Below are positions 1-7,000 of a stretch of 37,063 nucleotides of DNA, one piece after another. The notes beneath the pieces were generated by a model. It was not told the origin of the DNA. It was given only the letters and a program-made list of their open reading frames with translations, and made no database searches. Within the stretch, counting starts at the first letter, position 1, and every line of letters begins with the position of its first letter. The position numbers and the translations under genes were made by a program. This DNA is from Bacteroidota bacterium (lineage in GTDB: Bacteria > Bacteroidota > Bacteroidia > Sphingobacteriales > Sphingobacteriaceae), in assembly GCA_013287375.1 (NCBI GenBank), contig JABDDX010000017.1:1-37063 (forward strand), given 5' to 3'.

Positions 1-1410
1 GATCTTATCCGCCAATTCTTAGGCGAGTCATTCCTGCTATCGTTTATTGGCGTAATTATCGCTTTACCGCTATTGTGGCTGGCATTGCCTTACCTCAATC
101 AAATCACCCAAACGCCAATCCATTTATCCTTTTTTGCCGACTATCGTCTATGGCTGATGCTGGTTTCCCTTATTTTGGTCACCGGTTTTGTTGCAGGCAG
201 CTACCCGGCGTTTTACTTGTCGGCATTTAAGGCTATCAAAGTAATCAAAGGCAATTTCACCAGCCAGGTGTCAGCAGCAGGTATTCGCCGTTCATTGGTG
301 GTATTTCAATTCGTATTGTCTATTGTATTAATTACCGGTATCATCATTATATACAGCCAGCTTAATTATATCAAGTCAAAAGATCTGGGTTTTGATACCA
401 ATCAAAAACTTGTATTTAATTTCTACACAAACGATACCCAGGCCCAAATGCCTGCACTGGCTAATGATTTAAAACAACTAGCCGGAGTTAAAACGGTTAC
501 CAGTGCCGATAATTACCTCAGCCAGTTTGTAATGCGCGATCACGGCGTTTACCCGGCCGGAGGTAATATGACAACAGCTGTTGATGCCCAGAATATCGAC
601 TGCGACCAGTATTTTGTAAAAGCCAGCGGTATTAAACTTGTTGGCGGTCGCGACTTTATGCAAGGCGACTCTGGTAAAGTACTTATTAACCAAACCCTTG
701 CCAAACGCTTAAATTTAACAGCCGAAACCGCACCCGGAACCCGGCTATATACCCAATATAACGGCCCGGCAACATTTGTTACCGTTGCTGGTGTAATGAA
801 AGACTTTAACTATAACTCATTGCACGAAGAAGTGCACCCGTTCATGCTGGTATATGATAAAACCGCCGCCGACCTTAATTGCATGATAGTATCAGCCAAT
901 ACCAAGGATTATAAAGCGCTGTTAAGTCAGATAGGCGCTATATGGCAAAAAGATCTGCCTTCTGTACCTTTTGAATACTCCTTTTTGGATGACGATGTAC
1001 AAAAGCAGTACGAAACCGAAATTGTACTATCGCAGATCATCAATTCATTTACCCTCATCGCCATCCTGATCTCTTGCCTTGGACTGTTTGGTTTGGCTGC
1101 CTTCAGCGCCGAGCAACGCAATAAGGAAATAGGTATCCGCAAGGTATTAGGTGCTAGTGTGGCAGGCATAGTGCAACTGCTATCTAAAGATTTTTTAAAG
1201 CTGGTTATAGTATCATTCATCATCGCCACACCAATAGCCTGGTACGGCATGAACAAGTGGCTGCAATCCTTCGCCTACCGCATCCCACTAAGTTGGTGGA
1301 TGTTTGCCCTGGCGGGGATGATAGCCGTATTTATCGCCCTGTTTACCGTAAGCACCCAAGCCATACGCGCAGCTTTAACCAACCCTGTAAAAAGTTTAAA
1401 ATCGGAGTAA
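1..1410 (+). CDS. ABC transporter permease, FtsX/MacB type (5'-truncated by window edge)
   Basis: C-terminal part of a Bacteroidota FtsX/MacB-like permease. The frame is open from base 1 with no stop, so the gene begins outside the window and the TTG at 73 is only an internal codon. Visible parts: the end of the first FtsX module (membrane segments at about residues 12-65 of the visible frame); a new membrane segment near residues 95-120; a soluble extracytoplasmic MacB_PCD-like domain; and a second FtsX module with three membrane segments. Family hallmarks are EIGIRKVLGAS after the first helix of the last module and NPVKSLKSE at the extreme C-terminus. Such proteins are inner-membrane, mechanotransmission-type ABC subunits that pair with an ATPase, which is not in the window. 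Substrate is unknown. Translation ends with TAA at 1408-1410 and faces the convergent GNAT gene. Confidence 0.93.
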   Translation, partial: DLIRQFLGESFLLSFIGVIIALPLLWLALPYLNQITQTPIHLSFFADYRLWLMLVSLILVTGFVAGSYPAFYLSAFKAIKVIKGNFTSQVSAAGIRRSLVVFQFVLSIVLITGIIIIYSQLNYIKSKDLGFDTNQKLVFNFYTNDTQAQMPALANDLKQLAGVKTVTSADNYLSQFVMRDHGVYPAGGNMTTAVDAQNIDCDQYFVKASGIKLVGGRDFMQGDSGKVLINQTLAKRLNLTAETAPGTRLYTQYNGPATFVTVAGVMKDFNYNSLHEEVHPFMLVYDKTAADLNCMIVSANTKDYKALLSQIGAIWQKDLPSVPFEYSFLDDDVQKQYETEIVLSQIINSFTLIAILISCLGLFGLAAFSAEQRNKEIGIRKVLGASVAGIVQLLSKDFLKLVIVSFIIATPIAWYGMNKWLQSFAYRIPLSWWMFALAGMIAVFIALFTVSTQAIRAALTNPVKSLKSE

Positions 1411-1423
1411 GTTAACGTTTTTA

Positions 1424-1451
1424 CCCTCTTTCCGGCTTGCCGGAGAGAGGG
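1424..1451. repeat. Pyrimidine-rich hairpin repeat (CCCTCTTTCCGGC family)
   Basis: A 13-base arm 1424-1436 pairs with 1439-1451 across a two-base loop with one mismatch. It lies between two convergent genes and could terminate either. The same CCCTCTTTCC motif and the nearby phrase CGGGGTGAGT recur at 7605-7816, so this is a dispersed intergenic element and not a dedicated terminator. Confidence 0.6.
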
Positions 1452-1526
1452 TCGAACAGCGCAGCGCATTCGGGGTGAGTCAGCTCTTCGACAGGCATCT
1501 GCGCTAGGACTGCCGGATTTCTGAAT

Positions 1527-2030
1527 TTAAAACGTATTGTATTCAAATTCCAATGTGCTGTTATTAAATTCTGATGATAAATCAAATTGAAGTCTGGCCA
1601 GTAAACCTAAAGCTTTAACATTATTATTATTCGTAATGGCAATAATTCTTTTTAGTCTCATATCATTTAACCCAAAATTAACGGCTATCTTAATTGCTGA
1701 TGTCATGTAGCCCAGTCCTCTAAACTCTTGTCTCATGATACAGCCAAGCTCTCCTGTATCATTATCAAAACCACGGTAATAGCCACAAGTTCCTATAATT
1801 ATATTTTTTTTCCTGTCTGCTATGCCCCAGTGAATAGAGTTGCCATCGTGGTAATCCTTATCAATTCTGTTTTGTATCTCAATTGCATCCCGTTCCGTAA
1901 GCGCATACTTACCATCGTAAACTGATATTTCTATAATATCTTTAATATCACCCGGCAAAATTTCCCGCATAATAATATTATCTGAGTACAAAACCGGAAA
2001 ATGTTGATAGGGCGGTTTATTAATATGCAT
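1527..2030 (-). CDS. GNAT family N-acetyltransferase (RimJ/RimL-like)
   Basis: 167 residues, the usual length for a single Acetyltransf_3-type GNAT domain. The acetyl-CoA pyrophosphate loop is visible as RQEFRGLGYM at residues 100-109 (R/QxxGxG/A motif). Before it come the strand IGTCGYYRGF and an acidic strand GELGC; after it come the helix SAIKIAVNFG and LKRIIAITNNNN, where the partner-strand Asn cluster is typical of RimJ/RimL relatives. It should transfer an acetyl group from acetyl-CoA to an amine, possibly a protein N-terminus or a small molecule; the substrate cannot be read from sequence. The ATG at 2030 gives a complete fold. The XRE regulator gene ends 57 bases upstream on the same strand, so the two may be co-transcribed. 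The gene is AT-rich compared with the core genes of the window. Confidence 0.85.
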   Translation of the reverse strand: MHINKPPYQHFPVLYSDNIIMREILPGDIKDIIEISVYDGKYALTERDAIEIQNRIDKDYHDGNSIHWGIADRKKNIIIGTCGYYRGFDNDTGELGCIMRQEFRGLGYMTSAIKIAVNFGLNDMRLKRIIAITNNNNVKALGLLARLQFDLSSEFNNSTLEFEYNTF

Positions 2031-2087
2031 TATTCAAATGTTACGCAATACAATATATAGATTAGCCCGGTGTAACAAGCACTAACC

Positions 2088-2900
2088 CTATAACGACTTT
2101 AATTTATACCTCTTATTTAATTTATGCACCTCGCGTTCAAGCAGGTTAATGGATTCGCCTATGGTTAGCACCATGTTTTCAAGCGTATTGATCACCGGCT
2201 GAATAATTGCCGAATACTTCCCGATAGCTATCCATATTTCCTGAATGTCGGCTACAGCCGGATTAAAATATTTATCCGACTCATCATTTTGGCAAACAAG
2301 CAGCTCTTTTTCCACAATGATATTCTCTATCCTGCAAAAAACGATCCCGGTCAATGTTACAACTATATATATATCGTTTGATGACGCTATCTGAGAAAAA
2401 TCGGTTAGCTGCCTGCCAATAAGTATATCACCCGGATAAAGGTGCTTAAGACTTTCGCTATTATCAATTGTAAAACCACGGCAGGTACAGCTCTCTTTGA
2501 TTAATGAGTCCGGGATGTCAAATATCGGCAAGCTGTTTAAATAAGTAACGTCATGCAGCCGATGTACATAGTTTAAAGAATCATTTACCGTAAGTATACG
2601 TTTTGAGGTTGCTGAACTTGCACGTGGAAGCTCCTTTGAAAACCCTTGTTTTTTAAATACCTGCCTGCTGGCTGCTAAAAAATCCGGCCCATGTAAAAGC
2701 CAATCATACGTTTTGCTATAATAACTGGCAATTACGCTCAATGCTTCATATGTCGGAAATTGGTTTCCGAGCTCAATTTGTGAATAATTACTCCTGGATA
2801 TATTTAGCAAATTGGCTATAAATGCCTGAGAATAATTATTTTCAACTCGTAAAGCTTTAATTCTTTGACCTATATTTTTCTTTGACAGGATTTCTTGCAT
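2088..2900 (-). CDS. XRE-family transcriptional regulator with S24/LexA-like C-terminal domain
   Basis: 270 residues. Residues 8-65 form a Cro/CI helix-turn-helix (IGQRIKALRVENNYSQAFIA, then ISRSNYSQIELGNQFPT), followed by an 'ASYYSKTYDWLLHG' tail common in Bacteroidota XRE proteins. Residues about 125-225 resemble the S24 peptidase fold of LexA/CI: LYPGDILIGR matches the conserved GD(x)4 strand and DIYIVVTLTGIVFCRI the following strands. The Ser-Met pair of the autocleavage site is not present in its usual context (SESLKHLYPGD), and no clear catalytic Lys is placed, so the domain is probably a non-cleaving ligand or dimerisation domain. This is inference. The last 45 residues look coiled-coil (LEREVHKLNKRYKLK). 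It is divergent from the DHp-receiver gene, with a 25-base dyad between them, suggesting autoregulation and control of that operon. Confidence 0.85.
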   Translation of the reverse strand: MQEILSKKNIGQRIKALRVENNYSQAFIANLLNISRSNYSQIELGNQFPTYEALSVIASYYSKTYDWLLHGPDFLAASRQVFKKQGFSKELPRASSATSKRILTVNDSLNYVHRLHDVTYLNSLPIFDIPDSLIKESCTCRGFTIDNSESLKHLYPGDILIGRQLTDFSQIASSNDIYIVVTLTGIVFCRIENIIVEKELLVCQNDESDKYFNPAVADIQEIWIAIGKYSAIIQPVINTLENMVLTIGESINLLEREVHKLNKRYKLKSL

Positions 2901-2960
2901 ATTAAATATTTTTTGTTTTATTTTACGATAACCTTATAGCAATTAATTCTAATGCAAATT

Positions 2961-2985
2961 ATCATCCATTTTTAAAATGATTGAT
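2961..2985. promoter_or_regulatory. Near-perfect dyad in divergent intergenic region, candidate operator
   Basis: ATCATCCATTTT (2961-2972) and AAAATGATTGAT (2974-2985) are inverted copies around a single T, matching at 10 of 12 positions. The dyad lies 61 bases upstream of the XRE regulator start (2900) and 48 bases upstream of the DHp-receiver start (3033). Size and symmetry suit a dimeric helix-turn-helix protein. Binding by the neighbouring regulator is inferred from position only. Confidence 0.5.
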
Positions 2986-3032
2986 AAACATAGTTTAAGT
3001 CTTAAGAAAATCAGATATAAATACATGGCTTT

Positions 3033-4004
3033 ATGCAAAATAAAATCGAAAATAATCGCCTAAACATTCCGTACTTTATAATTGATGGACTTAAAAATAT
3101 AGTTTCTTTTAACTTAAGTACCGCTGGCGATATAAAACTATCATTACTCGAGCCACCCCAAATAGGGCAATCATTTGTAGATATTATTCCACAGGAACAA
3201 GCATCTTATATCTCTAACATTATCGATAAATGCCTGTCCGGTCGAACGATAATAGCCGACAACGACATTGCAAGCAAAATAATAAAGACCCATTTTAAAT
3301 TTCAATTCCTGTTTATTCCTTTATCTATAAACACTACTTCTCATTACGCGGCTTGCTTAATAATACCCAATGCCTATCAACCCGATTCTCAATTCTCCAA
3401 TTACGACTATTCAAGTTTAGCCTCTCATGGATTACGCGGCCCTGTAAGTAATATACTCAGCCTTTCCAATTACGACAATTACCCGCAGTTAAAATCCTAC
3501 GAAGCCCTGAAAATAAAGTCTTTACTAAAAAATATTTACGCTCAGGCTGAAAAGCTTAACGATGTGATTGTGTCCCTTAATTATTTGATTAACAACGACA
3601 AGGCGGCTTTTGCAGAAGATACAAATATCGAAAAATTTATGGTCAGTAACCTTGTCCTTGTCGACGATGATCCATTAGTGAACAAGATGCATAAAATGCT
3701 GCTCAAAAAATATCATGCTAACATAGCTGTAATAGATTTTAACAGCCCTCAAAAAGCATTGGAACACATAGCTGTTCACCATACCGAACTTATATTTCTG
3801 GATATTAATATGCCCGAGATTGATGGGTGGGAGTTTTTGAGCAGATTGAAAAAACACTCTTTAAAAGCGAAAGTGATTATAGTTTCATCCTCAATAGATC
3901 CGGCTGAAAAAAACAAAGCCTATTTACACGATTGCGTGAAAGACTTTATCAGTAAACCGCTAACCCGCGAAAAATTAAATAAACTTTTCCTTGAAAATGC
4001 CTAA
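3033..4004 (+). CDS. PAS-like/DHp-receiver protein without kinase ATPase domain
   Basis: 323 residues. Residues about 10-115 resemble a PAS sensor module (FIIDGLKNIVSFN, IGQSFVDIIP). Residues 126-185 look like a histidine-kinase DHp helix pair with an H-box: S131-H132-G-L-R-G-P, the phospho-acceptor being His132. No N, G1, F or G2 boxes of the catalytic ATPase domain follow. Residues 204-323 are a receiver domain: acidic pocket D211-D213, phospho-acceptor D257 in LDINMPEIDGWEFL, Ser285-287, and Lys308 in SKPL. Known hybrid kinases place the ATPase domain between DHp and receiver; here it is absent, so the protein cannot phosphorylate itself and probably works as a phosphotransfer or dimerisation partner of another kinase (inference). 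No output domain is present. The zinc-ribbon gene starts three bases after the stop, so the two are translationally linked. Confidence 0.82.
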   Translation: MQNKIENNRLNIPYFIIDGLKNIVSFNLSTAGDIKLSLLEPPQIGQSFVDIIPQEQASYISNIIDKCLSGRTIIADNDIASKIIKTHFKFQFLFIPLSINTTSHYAACLIIPNAYQPDSQFSNYDYSSLASHGLRGPVSNILSLSNYDNYPQLKSYEALKIKSLLKNIYAQAEKLNDVIVSLNYLINNDKAAFAEDTNIEKFMVSNLVLVDDDPLVNKMHKMLLKKYHANIAVIDFNSPQKALEHIAVHHTELIFLDINMPEIDGWEFLSRLKKHSLKAKVIIVSSSIDPAEKNKAYLHDCVKDFISKPLTREKLNKLFLENA

Positions 4005-4007
4005 ACC

Positions 4008-4232
4008 ATGGAAACACTACAAAAAACCGAAATTTCTGTTTCGCCCCAAATTATACATGAGCGTTGCAGATACTGCAATTCACCTTCAGTAAATCGTATA
4101 CCAAGAGGGAAATTAGTAAAGGAGCTGTTTTTTTGGCTGCCTATAAGGCACTATATCTGCTATCGCTGTATAAGAACTTTTTACAGAAAAAAAATAACCA
4201 GGCACGCAATTAAGCAAAATACATTACAATAA
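4008..4232 (+). CDS. Small four-cysteine zinc-ribbon-like protein
   Basis: 74 residues with two CxxC knuckles, C20-R-Y-C23 and C51-Y-R-C54, separated by 27 residues. This is the spacing of a zinc ribbon. The segment between them is basic and aromatic (IPRGKLVKELFFWLPIRHYI), and the tail is Arg/Lys-rich. It begins three bases after the DHp-receiver stop, so both are surely one operon. No enzymatic signature is visible. Similar short Cys4 proteins occur in Bacteroidota, but I recognise no named family. It could bind RNA or DNA, or the neighbouring signalling protein. Confidence 0.7.
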   Translation: METLQKTEISVSPQIIHERCRYCNSPSVNRIPRGKLVKELFFWLPIRHYICYRCIRTFYRKKITRHAIKQNTLQ

Positions 4233-4333
4233 TCACCCGGCATAAAATCATACTTAAATACAACCCGGCATTAAACGCCAATAAAACAAATGGACAATAT
4301 AAAGGATAAACACACAGCTAAAACTTATAACTA

Positions 4334-4564
4334 ATGATAGATAACACACTTTATTTTTTAAGAGCCCAGCTAAGCGTTGGCAATGCATGGCAAAATATTG
4401 CCGTGTACTCCATATTAGCGCTTTTGGTAAAAGTTGTACTCGTACAACATTCGTTGTTAAAAACACGGCACAAACCCGATACCTCTACAACCGATACCGG
4501 CACTAAGAAGCATAAGCGCAAAAACAAGTTCCCCGCACTCCGCACCCGCTCCTCGCATCTATAA
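4334..4564 (+). CDS. Possible small single-span membrane protein
   Basis: 76 codons with one hydrophobic stretch (residues about 21-38, NIAVYSILALLVKVVLV) and a Lys/Arg-rich, Thr-rich tail, a plausible inside-positive topology. It lies 101 bases after the zinc-ribbon gene on the same strand and overlaps the convergent six-span membrane gene by six bases. Opposite-strand frames of similar length cover the same bases, so coding potential is not clear. No homology is recognised. Confidence 0.3.
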   Translation: MIDNTLYFLRAQLSVGNAWQNIAVYSILALLVKVVLVQHSLLKTRHKPDTSTTDTGTKKHKRKNKFPALRTRSSHL

Positions 4565-5161
4565 GGCCGGCTTAGGTATTTTTCTGCCGCTCACCATCAT
4601 ATATATCCCATAACAGGTGGTAGCGATGGCAATTCCTACACCCGTAAAAGCGGAAGTTCCGGTTTCTGTAAGTGTTTTGTTAAGTGTTAAAACAATGGCT
4701 AAAATAGCCACAATGGTACTCCATGTTGCCAGGTAATAATCAAACGTACGTTTAAACACCTTTGCAAGCGGGTAAAAATGCAACCCTACCACCAATGCCA
4801 AAACAGGTATTGTCAGTTCAGGATGCCCAATATTAACAACAATATTTATACCGATGAATATCCCCAGCCCCTCGGCGCCGAAAATTATCCCAAACCATTT
4901 TCCAATCCGCTTCTCTTCGGCTAAATCCGCTTCCGATATCAGCTTGGGATAATATGGCGCTACCCTATAAAGCTTCACAGCATTTACAATAAACAACACA
5001 CTAAATACGGGAAAGATTAATAAGGCAAACCAGTAATTACCCGCCGCCAAACCATGGTAAGCGATGCCCGACCATATTAAAGTAAAAACAGCCATCATAA
5101 CCAAGCCAGTGGCAATTCCTTTTACGGCCGCAGCCGGAATTATACGAGTTTCATTTTCCAT
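4559..5161 (-). CDS. Six-span integral membrane protein of unknown function (DUF7010-like?)
   Basis: 200 residues from the ATG at 5161 (MENETRIIP). The frame is open 40 codons further upstream, but that part runs through a CCCCTC hairpin repeat and reads as low-quality peptide, so I reject the longer start. Six hydrophobic segments are evident, beginning at about residues 8, 40, 90, 116, 143 and 172. VGLHFYPLAKVF in the fourth is reminiscent of DUF7010-type membrane proteins, a resemblance from memory only. There are no catalytic residues or transport motifs to assign a function. It converges with the small gene ending at 4564. Confidence 0.72.
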   Translation of the reverse strand: MENETRIIPAAAVKGIATGLVMMAVFTLIWSGIAYHGLAAGNYWFALLIFPVFSVLFIVNAVKLYRVAPYYPKLISEADLAEEKRIGKWFGIIFGAEGLGIFIGINIVVNIGHPELTIPVLALVVGLHFYPLAKVFKRTFDYYLATWSTIVAILAIVLTLNKTLTETGTSAFTGVGIAIATTCYGIYMMVSGRKIPKPAL

Positions 5162-5206
5162 GCGATAAGAGATTGAACCCGAAGATAATAAAAGTGTTGT
5201 AAAGTT

Positions 5207-5309
5207 CCCCTCTCGGGAGGGGCCAGGGGTGTGTTTCGCCAAGCGACAAACTATGTAAATCTCCCTGCGAGCCATTCTCATCTATCATCTGTGCCTCAGC
5301 ATGACATCC
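5207..5309. repeat. Two intergenic repeat fragments: CCCCTC hairpin and half GTGCCTCAGCATGACA element
   Basis: 5207-5222 is a CCCCTC-TCGG-GAGGGG hairpin followed by GCCAGGGGTG, related to the C/G hairpins at 30351-30449. 5291-5309 (GTGCCTCAGCATGACATCC) is one arm of the inverted repeat found complete at 31402-31473. The ATG at 5301 that could extend the next gene lies inside this second fragment. Confidence 0.6.
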
Positions 5310-5417
5310 TTTTTTAATCTTCCGAACACTTATAATGAAAACACCGACCACACGCTGAATATATACAATAATGACTTATATAATTTGGCTGTTAATTTCA
5401 TTTTGGTAGATTTATAT

Positions 5418-6035
5418 ATGCCTCCTAAAGCAAAACCTTCCAATTTCACAAGAAAAGATTACGTCACTTTAATAATTTCAATAACTGCATTGGCTATATC
5501 ATTATTTGCATTTTATTACAATAATATTAGGGTGTCAGATAGAATGAGCGTAAAAATACTTGATTTAGATTTAAAAAGGGATACTAGCAAGGGTGTAGAT
5601 GGAGACACAGCCATCATAAAGGTTGCTTTTTTCAACTCTGGAAATAGGCAATCAATTATTCTTACACCCTCTTATCAAATGTCCGATACCATTAACACAA
5701 ACAACCAAGTGCTACATTATGGAGATATAGATAACGATAATCAGTTCCCGATAATTCTGGAGCCCAATCAAGTAAAAATTGTTAATTTAAAACTCGGTTA
5801 TTATTGGGTTAACTTTAATCACGGTAAGCTAAAAGAAACATGGGCAAGTGGAACTTCATTTTATCTAACCTATTGTCGGTTTAAGTTTTCTGCAATAGAC
5901 TCTAAAGGCATGACTCATAGTAAGTATGGGGATTATGAAATATATTTGGGGACTGATGCTATGGGATTTAGAGAAGTCGGGCCTTCATATTATAAAAAAA
6001 ATGTCTCTCCCTTTAAAAAAATAGATATATTTTAA
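5418..6035 (+). CDS. Membrane-anchored hypothetical protein
   Basis: 205 residues from the ATG at 5418 (MPPKAKPSNF). An in-frame ATG at 5301 would add 39 residues but falls in a dispersed repeat, so it is rejected. A short basic N-terminus precedes one membrane segment (residues about 15-34, VTLIISITALAISLFAFYY). The rest, about 170 residues, is predicted extracytoplasmic and rich in beta-type patterning: AFFNSGNRQSIILTPSYQMSD, then ILEPNQVKIVNLKLGYYW, a layout like the small anchored beta-sandwich proteins of Bacteroidota. I recognise no family. The gene is strongly AT-rich and isolated between repeats, consistent with acquired accessory DNA. It could be an immunity or envelope protein, but nothing in the sequence decides this. 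Confidence 0.65.
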   Translation: MPPKAKPSNFTRKDYVTLIISITALAISLFAFYYNNIRVSDRMSVKILDLDLKRDTSKGVDGDTAIIKVAFFNSGNRQSIILTPSYQMSDTINTNNQVLHYGDIDNDNQFPIILEPNQVKIVNLKLGYYWVNFNHGKLKETWASGTSFYLTYCRFKFSAIDSKGMTHSKYGDYEIYLGTDAMGFREVGPSYYKKNVSPFKKIDIF

Positions 6036-6180
6036 CATATTCTTCCGCCAAAGCCCGCATGCCGCATATACAAAACAACAACCTTCCTAAATAAAGTCGC
6101 ATCAAAATATCTCAATCATAATCCCGTTATCAATTGTAAATTAGCAGTTTACTAACCAATTCACCAAAAAACCAAAACCA

Positions 6181-6876
6181 ATGCCTGCTTCACCCCAAAA
6201 ACTATTTAGCTACGCTTGCAAGTTTGCATTCGTGCTTATTCTTACTGCAGTACTTAGTACTAATGTTAATGCAAACAACCCAACGCATCTGCGGCACAAA
6301 GTAATTTTAACCGACGATACTCCCCTGAAAGCTTTTGAAGGGATCTATCAATCAAAAGACAATCCGTTTTCTGTATTTAAAATTACTGCAGTTGGCGATA
6401 AATTGCTGGCAAAAGCATTTGAAGGCGAGCAACAGTTTACGCTAACCCGCAAATCCGACCTTAGTTTTGAAAGTCCCGACGAGGATGGCGATGAAACCAT
6501 GACGGTTGTTTTCTCAAAAAATGAAGCCGGCGAAATTACCGGGGCCCTGGTAGCAGGCCGGCAACAATGGAATAAAATTAAAAGTTATACGCCTCCGGCA
6601 GAGGTAAAACTCACCGCAGATCAGCTTAAAGCCTTCGAGGGTAAATACGAGTTTGAACAAAAAAAGGGCACCTATTTGCAAATCACTGCCACCGCAGATG
6701 GTTTAACACTTAAACAGCTTTGGGATGGCCGCGAAATAAATTTTATTGCCATTGGCGAACAGAGCTTTTTAAACAAGCAAATAGGGTTCCCTTTAGTATT
6801 CACCAAAGATGCAAATGGCGCTGTAGTTAAGGTTTTAGCCTTTGGCAGGGATTCATGGGATAAGGTAAAAGAATAA
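6181..6876 (+). CDS. Secreted protein with two tandem DUF3471-like beta domains
   Basis: 231 residues with an N-terminal signal peptide (hydrophobic core FAFVLILTAVLS, likely cleavage near residue 31, after VNA). The mature part is an internal duplication. Repeat 1 (residues about 48-134) starts LKAFEGIYQSKDNPFSVFKIT and ends AGRQQWNKIK; repeat 2 (about 147-231) starts LKAFEGKYEFEQKKGTYLQIT and ends FGRDSWDKVK. The pattern L-x-x-F/Y-x-G-x-Y, then a hydrophobic strand and K-L-x-x-K, is that of the C-terminal barrel domain (DUF3471) of serine-hydrolase/beta-lactamase-like proteins, here without any hydrolase domain. It is probably periplasmic or outer-membrane associated, with unknown ligand. 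No close same-strand neighbour. Confidence 0.72.
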   Translation: MPASPQKLFSYACKFAFVLILTAVLSTNVNANNPTHLRHKVILTDDTPLKAFEGIYQSKDNPFSVFKITAVGDKLLAKAFEGEQQFTLTRKSDLSFESPDEDGDETMTVVFSKNEAGEITGALVAGRQQWNKIKSYTPPAEVKLTADQLKAFEGKYEFEQKKGTYLQITATADGLTLKQLWDGREINFIAIGEQSFLNKQIGFPLVFTKDANGAVVKVLAFGRDSWDKVKE

Positions 6877-6890
6877 GCAACCCTGCGCTT

Positions 6891-6932
6891 TCCAACTTCG
6901 GACGGCTATGACTGTAGTCTGAGACTACAGTC
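6891..6932. repeat. REP-like palindrome (copy near 6.9 kb)
   Basis: 6910-6919 GACTGTAGTC and 6923-6932 GACTACAGTC form a perfect 10-bp stem around the loop TGA. It is preceded at 6891-6905 by TCCAACTTCGGACGG, the right arm of a second hairpin whose intact form is at 12623-12645. The core AGTC-NNN-GACT matches the palindromes flanking the transposase gene at 33.7-34.4 kb. Confidence 0.75.
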
Positions 6933-6948
6933 CACAAATATCACCCAT

Positions 6949-6978
6949 AAAAAAAGCCCGGGACTTTCATCCCGAGCT
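6949..6978 (-). terminator. Intrinsic terminator of the J-domain/KTSC gene
   Basis: Read on the minus strand: AGCTCGGGA (6978-6970), loop of six, TCCCGGGCT (6963-6955) with one G-U pair, then a run of seven T (6955-6949). Stem plus U-tract sit 22 bases after the minus-strand stop at 7001. On the plus strand the same stem has a C-A mismatch and lacks a T-run, so it serves the minus gene. Confidence 0.8.
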
Positions 6979-7000
6979 TTCTAATATATTTCTTAACGAA

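Noticed and set aside
4254..4466. 70-codon minus-strand frame with a hydrophobic segment
   Set aside because: Competes with the plus-strand frame at 4334-4564, which fits the operon direction better; neither is strongly supported.
5301..5417. N-terminal extension of the gene called at 5418
   Set aside because: Its ATG lies within the GTGCCTCAGCATGACA repeat arm, and the added peptide is not a signal or domain.
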